Positions 19,755-29,319 are shown, counted from the first letter of the stretch. The stretch is DNA of 64,000 bases from Longitalea luteola (GCF_017356035.1 NZ_JAFIQX010000007.1:186001-250000); one strand, 5' to 3'. Numbers and translations are program-made. Notes: generated by a model not told the origin, from the letters alone.

Positions 19755-20191
19755 AATTAATTTTTTAAGATTTAACAATAATGGTAAACATCATGAGCAC
19801 CGGTTAATTCCGTTTTCATGGGGAACATGTTGAACTACATTACGATTGAGCGGTAACAACTACGGTTCGCTGCGAAACTATAAGCGGATATTGGAAGCAG
19901 GGGGAAGCTGTTTTGACAGAAAATGATGACAGCGCAAGAGAAATACAAAATTCGGCTTTTGGCGGAATCAAATTCGATGAGTGTTATCAGCTTTTCAACC
20001 ATCGCCACTGCGTCTTGTTTACGCAGCTAAAGCCGGCCATAACCGATGTTCGGTATCGGCAATATGCCGCGGGTTTAAATAAAATTAATATAGATGGACA
20101 CGGTAAGTTCAGGATGCCGTTTCGGTAAACAATCAGTTAATTTGAGCATTATTGGTTAAAAATACATCTAACGATAACATAAAAAGGCTAT
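19755..20191. other. Intergenic region between divergent genes
   Basis: This 437-bp stretch separates the divergent SBBP and GH28 genes. A 71-codon frame at 19913-20128 has no family resemblance, and I do not call it. The region must contain two promoters, but I could not pick out convincing elements. Confidence 0.5.
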
Positions 20192-21550
20192 ATGATCCTG
20201 CAAAAACTGAAGTTGGTCCTGTTGCTCGCCGTTGCCATTTTGCCATATACGATCGCATTCGCCCAGGAAGAATTTCCTGACGGAACACCCATACCAGACT
20301 GGTTCAGGCAAAACAACCCTGTGGATCTGAATAAACTGGGTAAACGTTACCTGATAACAGCTTTTAGCGTGAAAAATGACAGTACAGTCATTCAAACAGA
20401 AAAAATTCAGGCGGTCATTAACAAAGCCCATGAGAACGGCGGCGGAGTGATCGTCATCCCCAAAGGCACTTTCCTGAGTGGTTCGCTTTTTTTCAAACAG
20501 GGCACCCATTTGTATTTGGAAGACGGCGCCAGGCTCAAAGGCAGCGACGATATCAGCCATTTTCCTATTGTGATGACCCGCATGGAAGGACAAACCCTTA
20601 AATATTTTGCAGCTTTGGTGAATGCCGATGGCCTCGATGGGTTTACCATCTCCGGTAAAGGCACCCTGGACGGTAACGGACTTCGTTACTGGAAAGCTTT
20701 TTGGCTGCGGCGGGAATTCAATCCGAAATGCACCAATATGGATGAAATGCGGCCCAGACTGGTATATGTTTCCAGAAGTAAGAACGTTCAGCTCTCCGGT
20801 TTAACCTGCATGAACTCGCCTTTCTGGACCACCCACTTTTATAAATGTGAGAACGTAAAGCTGCTCAACCTTCACATCTATTCACCAAAAGCGCCCGTTA
20901 AAGCACCCAGTACCGATGCCGTTGATATTGACGGCTGCAGGAACTTCCTTATCAAGAACTGTTACATGTCTGTAAACGACGATGCCGTAGCGCTGAAAGG
21001 CGGCAAAGGCCCGCTTGCCGACAAAGACGAAAATAACGGAAGCAATCAGAATGTCATTATCGAGGACTGTACTTACGGTTTCTGCCATGGCGTATTGACG
21101 CTGGGTAGCGAGTCTATCCATAACCGGAATATCATCCTGCGCCGCATCAAGGTACAAAACGCCGAACGGCTGCTTTGGCTTAAAATGCGCCCCGATACGC
21201 CCCAGGATTACGAATACGTATTGGTCGACGGCGTGGAAGGCAGCAACATTGGAAATTTTTTGTACATCCGCCCGTGGACACAGTTCTTCGATCTGAAAGG
21301 GGAGAAGGCGTCGAGGAATTCTTATGGCCGCAACATTACCATGCGCAATATTAAACTGGACTGTGATAACTTTTTTAACGTAGGCGTCTCAGAAGATCGC
21401 GGCAACGTAAATGCTTTCACCTATAAGTTATCCAACTTCAGTTTTGAGAACCTGCAGATAACAGCGAAGAAAAATCTCACCATCGACACATCGGTGATAG
21501 CCAATTTTACGCTGCGGAATGTAACGGTTAACGGAGAAAAGCGCTTTTAA
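20192..21550 (+). CDS. Secreted glycoside hydrolase family 28 (polygalacturonase-like)
   Basis: The 452-residue protein has a signal peptide (about 1-25, LPYTIAFAQEE) and a right-handed beta-helix fold with GH28 signatures: GSLFFKQGTHLYLEDGARLKG, STDAVDID (near 239-246), NDDAVALKGG (near 261) supplying the Asp triad, and CHGVLTLGSE (near 297). GH28 enzymes hydrolyse alpha-galacturonosyl bonds in pectin by inversion. The family includes endo- and exo-acting forms and rhamnogalacturonan or xylogalacturonan hydrolases; the exact linkage cannot be read here. Its stop codon overlaps the stop of the convergent cytochrome gene by 4 bp. Confidence 0.9.
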   Translation: MILQKLKLVLLLAVAILPYTIAFAQEEFPDGTPIPDWFRQNNPVDLNKLGKRYLITAFSVKNDSTVIQTEKIQAVINKAHENGGGVIVIPKGTFLSGSLFFKQGTHLYLEDGARLKGSDDISHFPIVMTRMEGQTLKYFAALVNADGLDGFTISGKGTLDGNGLRYWKAFWLRREFNPKCTNMDEMRPRLVYVSRSKNVQLSGLTCMNSPFWTTHFYKCENVKLLNLHIYSPKAPVKAPSTDAVDIDGCRNFLIKNCYMSVNDDAVALKGGKGPLADKDENNGSNQNVIIEDCTYGFCHGVLTLGSESIHNRNIILRRIKVQNAERLLWLKMRPDTPQDYEYVLVDGVEGSNIGNFLYIRPWTQFFDLKGEKASRNSYGRNITMRNIKLDCDNFFNVGVSEDRGNVNAFTYKLSNFSFENLQITAKKNLTIDTSVIANFTLRNVTVNGEKRF

Positions 21551-22608
21551 CGGTCAGGCGTTTTCATTTTCCTGATCCATTCATTGATGAGTTGCACGCC
21601 TTCCCGGTGTATTTGCTCTCTTCCCAATTCAGGCATGGCAATACCGGGATCATTGGTTTGCATGCGGAAGGCAAGAATAGATTTATGTGGTTTGCCGGGA
21701 ACAATATCAAATCTATTCCTCCCGGCGCCGCGCCCGGCAGCCACCGGGCTTTTCATTATACCCAGTTCAATGGAGGCATCCTGGCCATAATGCAGGAACA
21801 AACCGGATGTATTGGCAGGACCCTGCGGATGATGGCAGGTGCCGCAATTTACATCCAGGTAAGCTCTCGCCCTCACCTCCAAAGATTGTGACTGGTCATT
21901 CATCGATGGAAATCTATCGATTGTCTGTACATCAGGTAAACCCGTTAACAGTCCTTGTTGTTGCCAATAGCTCAACTGGTTTTGTTTTCCGGTTGTATAG
22001 ATATAATCGCGGTTGAGCTGCCTGGCGGTAGGGCCGATGGGCTGCATGGTGCCGCCGCGGATATGGCATCCTTTACACTGGTTTTTATTGGGAATGATAT
22101 AATCGATCCTGATCCGTTTACCGGAACCATTTATATAGGAGACCTTTTTTACGTCGCCTGCTACATCGTAAAACGCTTCTGTTTGTTCATCGTTCCATAC
22201 ATAAGGGTAGGCAGTCCAGCCTTCCGCTTCGTTTACCAGCAACCTGGTTTCTATGACCTTTCTACCCTGCCCGGGCTTGCGAAAATCATTTTCATAATAG
22301 AAATTTTTGATGATGACGGTTCCCTGCGGAAAGTGCAGGGCTCCTTTCGCTGTATATCGGGCTTTGCTGCCATTGGGCAGTTTGATAAAACGCATTTTTT
22401 GTGCATAATTGGAAAACAGTTCCGAATTGATTTCATAGGGAATAACAGCAGGCGCCGGTTGCAGATCAGCCAGTTTGCCGGTAAAGAAATTATATTCAGA
22501 CAGCTTTTGTTTCCGCTCAAAAACAGGGCGGCTAACTGTCGGCGTTACGGCAAGGTTAATAACCACCGTACTAATTAAAAGCCATGTTATGATCAGTTTC
22601 CTTGGCAT
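21547..22608 (-). CDS. Diheme c-type cytochrome-like protein (SO2930/HNE_0200 family)
   Basis: The 353-residue protein has an N-terminal export helix (about 5-22) and two c-type heme motifs, CKGCH near 178 and CGTCH near 255, with family-typical segments SEYNFFTGKLADLQPA, YEINSELFSNYAQK, RFIKLPNG and PGKPHKSILAFRM. I recall this family (TIGR03806) as a partner of the beta-helix family TIGR03805; the pair is widespread but has no assigned function. The partner lies 23 bp upstream here. I chose ATG 22608 (MPRKLIITWLL) because the longer frame overlaps the upstream gene and lacks a clean signal peptide. Confidence 0.85.
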   Translation of the reverse strand: MPRKLIITWLLISTVVINLAVTPTVSRPVFERKQKLSEYNFFTGKLADLQPAPAVIPYEINSELFSNYAQKMRFIKLPNGSKARYTAKGALHFPQGTVIIKNFYYENDFRKPGQGRKVIETRLLVNEAEGWTAYPYVWNDEQTEAFYDVAGDVKKVSYINGSGKRIRIDYIIPNKNQCKGCHIRGGTMQPIGPTARQLNRDYIYTTGKQNQLSYWQQQGLLTGLPDVQTIDRFPSMNDQSQSLEVRARAYLDVNCGTCHHPQGPANTSGLFLHYGQDASIELGIMKSPVAAGRGAGRNRFDIVPGKPHKSILAFRMQTNDPGIAMPELGREQIHREGVQLINEWIRKMKTPDR

Positions 22609-22631
22609 TGGCAGGTTATAGCTGTGGTTAC

Positions 22632-23825
22632 TTAATTTTTCTTCGTGACATGTAACTCCACTTCCTTTTGTTTTATCCCTTCGCACGCGAAGGCATTCAT
22701 GTCTCTCGAAATACCCTTGAACTTATTGGCCGCTTTGATGTTGCCAATACTTTGGTTTTCATTGTTGCGGATACAAATGGCAGGATTTTTTACTTTATCA
22801 TCAACAATGCCGTCGTAGATTATATGCGGCACGTCTTTTCCAAATCTTACTTTCAACCTGAACATCAGGCCCATTCTTCCTTTCATCGTGGTCCTTTGGT
22901 GTTTTCTGGTATAGGTGTTATCGTGTATATAGATGTGATCCGGATATGGATAATAGGAACTATCCTTAATGGGTATTTCTGCAATATAATAGCTGGCGAT
23001 CGCGGTACCCGCTGTACGGTTGTTAATGATGCGGTTATTGTAGATCTCTACATTGTTGGTGGCCAGTATCATCAACCCTGTTCCTAAAGGCACTTTGCCT
23101 ACGATGTTTCCCCGGGGCGCAAAATTGGGATAATTGTTGTGATGCACGTGGTTGTTGAATACGCGTACATAGCCACCCTTTTTTTGCACCAGGTTGGGCA
23201 GGTCAAAGATCAGGATCCCGCCGGTGTTCTCCGTAGCTTCGTTATTATATACATCAGCATATAAGGTGTTTTCTATTTCAATACCCGCTACATTGTGATA
23301 GGCTTTGCTGTTTCGTACAATAACATGTTGCGATTGTCCAACATAAATACCTGCATCAGATGCCCCAATGGCCACACAACTGTCTATCAAAACATTTTTG
23401 CATTGCACCGGATACAGGCCATAGGCGCCATTTTTTTTGGATGGCTTACCTGTCCACTCAGCTTTTACATTTTTTACTGTAAGGCCGTCTACCAATTGGG
23501 CTTTGATCAGATCGCCTTTTGAATCCTGCACAGTAAGATCCCGTATAGTGATATGAGTGGAATTGGTGATCCTGATCCCTTCGGCGCCGGCAATTTGACC
23601 TTTAAACGAGAGAATGGTTTTATTGATCCCTTTGCCGGCGAGGGTGATATTGTTTTTTCCATCCATCCATAAGGCCATATTGAGTTGAAAACGGCCCTCG
23701 GGGATCTCGATGACCACGCCATCGGGGGATTCGATGAATTGTGCCTGCAGGCGGCGGCGCAGATCCTGCGATAGAACAGTCAGTGTGCAGCATAAGGTTA
23801 TGGTCAACAGGCAAAGCGCTTTCAT
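22632..23825 (-). CDS. Exported right-handed parallel beta-helix protein (TIGR03805-like)
   Basis: The 397-residue protein has a signal peptide (about 1-20, LTVLSQDL) and then a beta-helix with repeated strands (NITLAGKGINKTILSFKG, HITIRDLTVQDS, GLTVKNVKAEW, GIYVGQSQHVIVRNSKAYH, GIEIENTLYADVYNNEATEN, GGILIFDLPN). It is encoded directly upstream of the diheme cytochrome, reproducing the known two-gene pairing. A role in binding or modifying a polysaccharide is often guessed for beta-helices but is unproven. Two in-frame ATGs lie 9 bp apart (23834 and 23825); I use the second because it starts the signal peptide cleanly. Confidence 0.85.
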   Translation of the reverse strand: MKALCLLTITLCCTLTVLSQDLRRRLQAQFIESPDGVVIEIPEGRFQLNMALWMDGKNNITLAGKGINKTILSFKGQIAGAEGIRITNSTHITIRDLTVQDSKGDLIKAQLVDGLTVKNVKAEWTGKPSKKNGAYGLYPVQCKNVLIDSCVAIGASDAGIYVGQSQHVIVRNSKAYHNVAGIEIENTLYADVYNNEATENTGGILIFDLPNLVQKKGGYVRVFNNHVHHNNYPNFAPRGNIVGKVPLGTGLMILATNNVEIYNNRIINNRTAGTAIASYYIAEIPIKDSSYYPYPDHIYIHDNTYTRKHQRTTMKGRMGLMFRLKVRFGKDVPHIIYDGIVDDKVKNPAICIRNNENQSIGNIKAANKFKGISRDMNAFACEGIKQKEVELHVTKKN

Positions 23826-23925
23826 AAAAAGCATTTACCTAATTTACAAAATTAGCCGCAGTCCGGGGCAGGAAATGACCGGCCAATACCGGCTGACCGG
23901 TGCCTTTTTTTCTACACTGGTATAA

Positions 23926-23972
23926 AATAAAGACAGGCAGGTGGCCCGGAGGCTCAACTACCTGTCTTTATT
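23926..23972 (-). terminator. Probable terminator after the first DUF892 gene
   Basis: Arms aataaagacagg and cctgtctttatt are exact complements around a 23-base loop. On the minus strand a short T-run follows. It lies downstream of the minus-strand ferritin-like gene and upstream of the beta-helix gene. Confidence 0.7.
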
Positions 23973-24020
23973 GATCTTTGTCAGGTATAATGTACATCAT
24001 TCAGGGATGCCTGCCTTTAT

Positions 24021-24551
24021 TTAAAGCTGCGGTACAGGCTCCTTGCTGGCTTCGGTATTGATACCCGATTTTGCAATCGAACTTAAAATGGCATCCGTTT
24101 CTTTTTCTTCCTTAAGTATTGGTTCCAGTAACTGAACGATCTCTTTATGCCCTAAGGTGTTTGCGAGCGTCATTAGACTGCCATAAGTAGCTATCTCATA
24201 ATGTTCCACTTTTTGAGCCGCAATGATCAGGGCAACGTCCCGCTGGGCGCTGCCTTTTGCCGATTCATCAATCACCTGCCAGCCTTCATCGAACAGTCCC
24301 TGCAGGCCAACGCATGGTTCCGCCTGTGGGGGAATGCCCAGCAGGGTAAACACTTCCTCCAGGATCTTTGCATGCCTTTCAGTTTGCTCTACGTGCACTT
24401 CAAATGCCTTCTTTAATTTAACGGTAGTTGCCTCTTCTGTCATTGTAGCCAATGTATTGCGCATATTGACTTCCGACCAGTACATTTCCTGCAGAGAGGT
24501 TACAAAAAATTCCTGCAGGGCTGAGTTCAAAGTGGTTGCATCGGTTTGCAT
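24021..24551 (-). CDS. DUF892 (YciF-like) ferritin-like stress protein
   Basis: The 176-residue protein forms a four-helix ferritin-like bundle with family markers LQEFFVTSLQEMYWSEVNM, HVEQTERHAKILEEVF, DVALIIAAQKVEHYEIATYG and LLEPILKEEKETDAIL, where Glu and His residues could bind a di-metal site. DUF892 proteins are linked to envelope and osmotic stress in enteric bacteria; their reaction is not settled. ATG 24551 is chosen because upstream residues are not family-like. A paralogue lies at 28538-29128. Confidence 0.9.
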   Translation of the reverse strand: MQTDATTLNSALQEFFVTSLQEMYWSEVNMRNTLATMTEEATTVKLKKAFEVHVEQTERHAKILEEVFTLLGIPPQAEPCVGLQGLFDEGWQVIDESAKGSAQRDVALIIAAQKVEHYEIATYGSLMTLANTLGHKEIVQLLEPILKEEKETDAILSSIAKSGINTEASKEPVPQL

Positions 24552-24726
24552 AGTGGATGATTTATTAACAATAATTGAAGTGATACCAACGATCATATCA
24601 CAGAAAAAACTATTCCACGCTGGCGGCCGGTGTTAATGTTTTGCCGCTGAAACTCAGGCGGATTGCGGTTTGCAGTGGCATGGATTTTACAGCGATTGCT
24701 GTATTAAGAACTTTAAAAAACATTAT

Positions 24727-24984
24727 ATGGAAACGATGTTTAAAACTCAGGACAAGAGAGAAGGCAAAGTTGCCAAGGCTATTGAAGAACAAACATCTAA
24801 ATTGCCAAGCGACGTGTTTCTGTGGGCATCGATCGGCGCTATGACAGCCGCTGCGATATTACAGATCGCCCGTCAGAAACACATGAGTTTATTTATCGGC
24901 CAGTGGGCAGCTCCTTTCCTGTTATTTGGCCTTTATAATAAGCTGGTTAAACAACGCGGGCACGACAGTATGGATAAAGAGTAG
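24727..24984 (+). CDS. Small membrane protein, unknown function
   Basis: The 85-residue product has a charged N-terminus (METMFKTQDKREGKVAKAIE) followed by two hydrophobic segments (about 30-48, FLWASIGAMTAAAILQIA, and about 54-72, LFIGQWAAPFLLFGLYN) and a basic tail. I do not recognise the family. Position in a stress-gene block and the small two-helix layout resemble other small Bacteroidota stress membrane proteins. ATG 24727 is preferred over upstream in-frame starts because the preceding sequence has no protein character. Confidence 0.65.
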   Translation: METMFKTQDKREGKVAKAIEEQTSKLPSDVFLWASIGAMTAAAILQIARQKHMSLFIGQWAAPFLLFGLYNKLVKQRGHDSMDKE

Positions 24985-25080
24985 CAATGGTATTGTGAAA
25001 ACCTGGGCTCGCATCACAAAGCCGGGATCGCTTCATGGCGGTCCTTTTTTATTTTAATGGGAGAAACGCCGTGAGGCTGC

Positions 25081-27267
25081 TCACGGCGCTGATGGTGCCG
25101 GCAATGTATTCGGCTGGTTATTATCAATAAGGTTATGTTCTCCCATTAACAGTATTATACTTCTACCTGTCATCCTGATCTTATCTGCCGGGCCGTAAAT
25201 GTCTTTGGACTCTGCCAGCAACCCGTCATCTGTTGCGGTATCAAGGATCTTAAACCATTTATTACCAAATTTCGCGGGCGGTAAGCTGAATTCCAGTTCC
25301 TCATCATGGGCATTAAAGAGGATGTAAAAATCCTTATCGGTCAACTTTTGCCCCTTTTCATCGAGACAACGTAATCCCATGCCATTCAGGTATACGCCTA
25401 ACGACTTGGTATAGCCTTCGTTCCATTGCTCGTCCTTCATTTCATTGCCATCCGGCGAAAACCAGGCGATATCCTCCAGGCCGGTGCCTCGTATGGGTTG
25501 TTCCTGGAACCAGCGCCGGCGGCTGAAGGCCGGATGCGCTTTACGGAACGCGATAAGTTGTTTCACAAAATCGATTAATTGCCCATCTTTTTCATGCCAT
25601 TTTAACCACGAGATCTCATTGTCCTGGCAATAGGCATTATTATTCCCGAATTGCGAGTTGCCCATTTCGTCGCCGCTGAACAGCATAGGTACACCCTGTG
25701 ATAATAACAGGGTGGTAAGGAAATTTTTTTTCTGCCGCTTTCTTATTTCAATGATTTCCGGGTTCCTGGTGGGGCCTTCCTCGCCATAATTGCAGGAGTG
25801 ATTCGTTGTATCGCCATCATTATTGTTCTCACCATTGGCCTCGTTGTGTTTTTCGTTAAAGCTTACCAGGTCTTCAAGGGTAAAGCCGTCATGCGCGGTA
25901 ATAAAATTGATGCTGGCGCCCGGTGTGCGGTAATCATTTTTATACAGATCGGCGCTGCCGGTGATGCGCTGGGCAAATTCTGCCAGTCTTCTTTCCGTGC
26001 CCCGCCAGTAATCCCGGATGCAATCGCGGTACATACCATTCCATTCTGCCCAACCGCCCGGGAACTTACCTACCTGGTAGCCGCCTTCGCCGATATCCCA
26101 GGGTTCTGCTATTAATTTCACCCTTGAAATGATCGGGTCCTGGTGAATGATATCAAAGAATGCTCCCAGTTTGTTCACTTCATGTAACTCACGGGCGAGG
26201 GTAGCTGCCAGGTCGAAGCGGAACCCGTCTACATGCATCTCGGTTATCCAGTAACGGAGGCTGTCCATGATAAGCTGCAACACATAAGGCATGCGGGTGT
26301 TCAGCGTGTTGCCGGTACCGGTATAATCCATATAATAGCGTTTGTCTTCCGTTAACCGGTAATAAGAAGCATTGTCAATGCCCCGGAAACACAGGGTAGG
26401 ACCGAGGTGATTTCCCTCCGCCGTATGGTTGTATACCACATCGATGATGACCTCAATGCCTGCTTTATGCAATGCTTTCACCATTGACTTGAATTCGTTC
26501 ACCTGCTGGCCCAGGAAGCCGCTTGCCGCATAACGCGGGTCGGGGGCAAAAAAACCGATGGTATTGTAGCCCCAGTAATTGGTAAGGCCGTTTTCCTTCA
26601 GATGCCTGTCTTCAATAAAGTGATGAATGGGCATCAGTTCAATGGCGGTTATGCCGAGTTCTTTCAGGTAATCGATCATTACGGGGTGCGCCAAAGCGGA
26701 ATAAGTTCCCCTGATCTCTTCGGGTATGCCAGGATGTAAATAGGTAAGGCCCTTTACATGTGCTTCGTAAATAATACTTTCATGATAAGGGATGTTCAGT
26801 TGTTGATCACCTTCCCAGTCGAATTGATCGTTTACGACAACAGATTTAGGCATGTAAGGGGCGCTGTCTGTCGTGTTAAAGCTGAGGTCTTCATCTTTAT
26901 GGCCTATTTCATACCCGAACAGGGCATCGTGCCAGTGCAGGGTGCCCGAGATCGCTTTTGCGTATGGATCGAGTAATAATTTGTAGGCATTGAACCGGTG
27001 GCCTTCTAAAGGTTTATAGGGCCCCGATACCCGGTAGCCGTATAACTGACCAGGTTGTATATCGGGCAGATAAATATGCCAGATATGATGGGTGCGTTCT
27101 TTAAGGCGCACTTTAATCGTTTCTCCATCATCCTCTATTGAATTGAATAAACAGAGATCAACTCCCTCTGCATTTTCAGCATAGATCGCAAAGTTCACTC
27201 CATTCCCATCCCAGGTCGCTCCTAAAGGATAGGGCTTCCCCATGTAAAACTCTTGTGTCTTCTTCAT
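25081..27267 (-). CDS. glgX: Glycogen debranching enzyme GlgX (GH13)
   Basis: The 728-residue protein has an N-terminal CBM48 (about 8-105; PLGATWDGNGVNFAIYAENA), a GH13 barrel (about 160-570) with VIIDVVYNHTAEGNH, the nucleophile segment GFRFDLAATLAREL, the acid segment LIAEPWDIGEGGY and the stabiliser segment FITAHDGFTLEDLVSFNEKH, and a C-terminal beta domain. It hydrolyses alpha-1,6 branches of glycogen or related glucans. Its position near trehalose genes fits conversion of glycogen to trehalose under stress, possibly with other genes outside the window. Confidence 0.95.
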   Translation of the reverse strand: MKKTQEFYMGKPYPLGATWDGNGVNFAIYAENAEGVDLCLFNSIEDDGETIKVRLKERTHHIWHIYLPDIQPGQLYGYRVSGPYKPLEGHRFNAYKLLLDPYAKAISGTLHWHDALFGYEIGHKDEDLSFNTTDSAPYMPKSVVVNDQFDWEGDQQLNIPYHESIIYEAHVKGLTYLHPGIPEEIRGTYSALAHPVMIDYLKELGITAIELMPIHHFIEDRHLKENGLTNYWGYNTIGFFAPDPRYAASGFLGQQVNEFKSMVKALHKAGIEVIIDVVYNHTAEGNHLGPTLCFRGIDNASYYRLTEDKRYYMDYTGTGNTLNTRMPYVLQLIMDSLRYWITEMHVDGFRFDLAATLARELHEVNKLGAFFDIIHQDPIISRVKLIAEPWDIGEGGYQVGKFPGGWAEWNGMYRDCIRDYWRGTERRLAEFAQRITGSADLYKNDYRTPGASINFITAHDGFTLEDLVSFNEKHNEANGENNNDGDTTNHSCNYGEEGPTRNPEIIEIRKRQKKNFLTTLLLSQGVPMLFSGDEMGNSQFGNNNAYCQDNEISWLKWHEKDGQLIDFVKQLIAFRKAHPAFSRRRWFQEQPIRGTGLEDIAWFSPDGNEMKDEQWNEGYTKSLGVYLNGMGLRCLDEKGQKLTDKDFYILFNAHDEELEFSLPPAKFGNKWFKILDTATDDGLLAESKDIYGPADKIRMTGRSIILLMGEHNLIDNNQPNTLPAPSAP

Positions 27268-27646
27268 ATTAAAACAGGTCTTTCAGCAACGCATTATCCC
27301 CAATGGTTTTGCTGTTTAAAAATTTTCACAATAAACTGTACATATTATTTTCAGCGCTTAGGTCGTAGTGGCAATAAAACTGGAGCAAATAATAACAGAA
27401 GTAAAATGCGGAAGATGTATAAACAAACGGTCAGTGGAATTACCGTTAGTGTCGTGAAGTTAATACAACATGCTGAAGTAAAAAAATATTTATGCGCTAT
27501 CAGTCCCTGTCAGCGAGCATGTTTTGTATTAATTACATTTATTAATAGCAGTGTAGAGCTTTCTCCCCATGAGCGGCATGCTTTTTCCTGTTGTGATAGC
27601 AATCATTTCTTTCCTGCCCTCAATACATATCACTAATCGTTCTGTT
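27268..27646. other. Intergenic region between divergent glgX and DUF1264 genes
   Basis: This 379-bp gap has low coding character. Open frames inside it have no family resemblance. It should hold divergent promoters, but none could be assigned with confidence. Confidence 0.5.
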
Positions 27647-28450
27647 ATGAAGTTTGATAAATACCTGGATCACGCGGCTATTGTAATTTTTTATCTGGTT
27701 GCTATAGCAGGCATGTTTTCCTGTGGCGGAAAAAATACATCTTCCAACGTGGAGTCGCCGGGAGGCGACAAGACCGCCAAGGACAGGACACTGGAGGCTG
27801 GCGCCGATCTCCTGCAGAATAAATCGCCTTTATCGAAAATAAATGTATACCTCGACGGCTTTCATTTCTACAATGGTAATATTAATGCGCAAATGGAAGC
27901 GCATCACTATGTGTCGCAAATTAATGAGGATCTGTACCAGGCGATCATGTACGATGGCAACGGGCCCGATGCCAAGATCATGGGTGTAGAATATATTGTT
28001 ACTGAAAAGCTGTTTAAAACATTGCCTGAGGAGGAAAAGAAACTATGGCATTCACACCACCATGAGGTAAAATCGGGTACACTGATCGCTCCGGGTATAC
28101 CCTTGGTGGCAGAACATGAATTGATGGAGAAACTGGTGTCTACCTACGGTAAAATAATTCATACCTGGCATACAGATCAGAACAGAACACTGCCGGTGGG
28201 TTCGCCCATGATCATGATGGGATTTACCAGGGATGGTCAACTGAAACAGGAATTGTTGGCCGACAGGGACAAGCGGTTTAATATCTCAACCGCCGAAAAG
28301 AAAAAGAACAGGGCCGATATTCCCGTACCGGCAATAGACCCTATGGCCAATGCCTGGGAAAAAGGCGATGTGCGGCAGTTGGTGATCACCGCGAATGCCG
28401 ATAGTGCGCTTCACAAGCACCAGGGCGTAATGCAAAAAGAACCGCAATAA
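27647..28450 (+). CDS. DUF1264 (OBAP-like) lipoprotein
   Basis: The 267-residue protein has a signal with a lipobox-like GMFSCGGK (Cys near 25) and a DUF1264 core: YLDGFHFYNGNINAQMEAHH, NEDLYQAIMYDGNGPDAKIM, VEYIVTEKLFKTLPEEEK and WHSHHHEVKSG. The family includes plant oil-body-associated proteins; bacterial members are uncharacterised. A His-rich stretch (WHSHHHEVKSG) could bind metal. ATG 27647 is chosen since it gives the lipoprotein signal; an upstream in-frame ATG extends into non-family sequence. Confidence 0.85.
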   Translation: MKFDKYLDHAAIVIFYLVAIAGMFSCGGKNTSSNVESPGGDKTAKDRTLEAGADLLQNKSPLSKINVYLDGFHFYNGNINAQMEAHHYVSQINEDLYQAIMYDGNGPDAKIMGVEYIVTEKLFKTLPEEEKKLWHSHHHEVKSGTLIAPGIPLVAEHELMEKLVSTYGKIIHTWHTDQNRTLPVGSPMIMMGFTRDGQLKQELLADRDKRFNISTAEKKKNRADIPVPAIDPMANAWEKGDVRQLVITANADSALHKHQGVMQKEPQ

Positions 28451-28487
28451 GGCGAATTGTATGCGGGGCCTTAAAGAGAATAAAAAT

Positions 28488-28516
28488 AAAAAAGGATAGC
28501 GCCGCTATCCTTTTTT
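28488..28516. terminator. Bidirectional rho-independent terminator
   Basis: A perfect palindrome with 14-bp arms (aaaaaaggatagcg and complement) and a 1-base centre is flanked by A and T runs. It separates the convergent DUF1264 and second DUF892 genes. Confidence 0.9.
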
Positions 28517-28537
28517 CTACCATCTATAATTGATACA

Positions 28538-29128
28538 CTATTCTTCTTCTTCTTCCTCTTCGGTTTCCTGTTCTGCTTCCCAGTTGATATTACTTTCAGC
28601 AACGCCGGTCAGGATCTGGTCTGTTTCCTTTTCTTCCTGCAGGGTTTGCTCCAGTATGCTGGCTGCATCTTCATAGCCCAGGGTATTGGCAAACTCTACC
28701 AGGCTGCCATAGCTGGCGATTTCATAATGTTCTACCTTTTGGCACGACATAATAATTGCCGCGTCGCGGGTCATGCTGCCATCCTCTGTTTCTTCAACGG
28801 CAGATTCAGCTTCCCTGATAAGTCCTTCCATCGCTTCGCATTTTTTGCCCTGGGCCCTTTGTCCGACTATTTCAAATACTTCTTCCAGGCGGGAGATCTG
28901 TTCTTCCGTTTGGCCTATATGTTCTTCAATAGCTGATCTGAGCTCTTCTGTTGTAGATTTCTTCATCAGTTTAGGCAGCGCCTTCATAAGTGCTTTTTCT
29001 GCCCAATAAATATCTTTCAGGGAATGATAGAAAAACTTTTCGAGCTGACTGTTCCCTGCACCGGCTCCTTTTGATGGTGCTGCTTTTTTCTTGGCGCTTC
29101 TTGCAGGTTTAGATTTTGTTGTTGGCAT
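28538..29128 (-). CDS. DUF892 ferritin-like protein with basic N-terminal and polyglutamate C-terminal tails
   Basis: The 196-residue protein has a Lys/Ala/Ser-rich head (about 1-25, KSKPARSAKKKAAPSKGAG) like histone H1 tails, a DUF892 four-helix core (about 28-175; LEKFFYHSLKDIYWAEKALM, HIGQTEEQISRLEEVFEI, AAIIMSCQKVEHYEIASYG, LEQTLQEEKETDQIL), and an acidic tail ending ETEEEEEEE. It is a paralogue of the protein at 24021-24551, which lacks both tails. The basic head could touch DNA or the cell surface; this is inference. It sits among other oxidative and osmotic stress genes. Confidence 0.9.
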   Translation of the reverse strand: MPTTKSKPARSAKKKAAPSKGAGAGNSQLEKFFYHSLKDIYWAEKALMKALPKLMKKSTTEELRSAIEEHIGQTEEQISRLEEVFEIVGQRAQGKKCEAMEGLIREAESAVEETEDGSMTRDAAIIMSCQKVEHYEIASYGSLVEFANTLGYEDAASILEQTLQEEKETDQILTGVAESNINWEAEQETEEEEEEE

Positions 29129-29319
29129 GATATCGTTTTTTATTTGATTAAATAGTTATGTAATCCCCGATACAAAGCGCATGCCATGGGTGCTGTGCTT
29201 TAAAACGCTGCGGGGCGGTACCATGTATAGCCATATGCATTTAGCATAAAACGGCGCCTGCCTTCAAAGGAATAAATTTTGCATGTCTGATGATCACTTA
29301 TGCACTGCGAACTCATATT

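Noticed and set aside
19913-20128. 71-codon ORF in the SBBP-GH28 gap
   Set aside because: No recognised family or signal, and it lies in a region that should hold divergent promoters.
21592-22578. Several plus-strand ORFs opposite the diheme cytochrome gene
   Set aside because: They are antisense shadows; the minus-strand frame has heme motifs, a signal peptide and a known partner gene.
27253-27636. 127-codon ORF overlapping the glgX start
   Set aside because: It overlaps the divergent promoter region, has no family resemblance and a random-looking composition.
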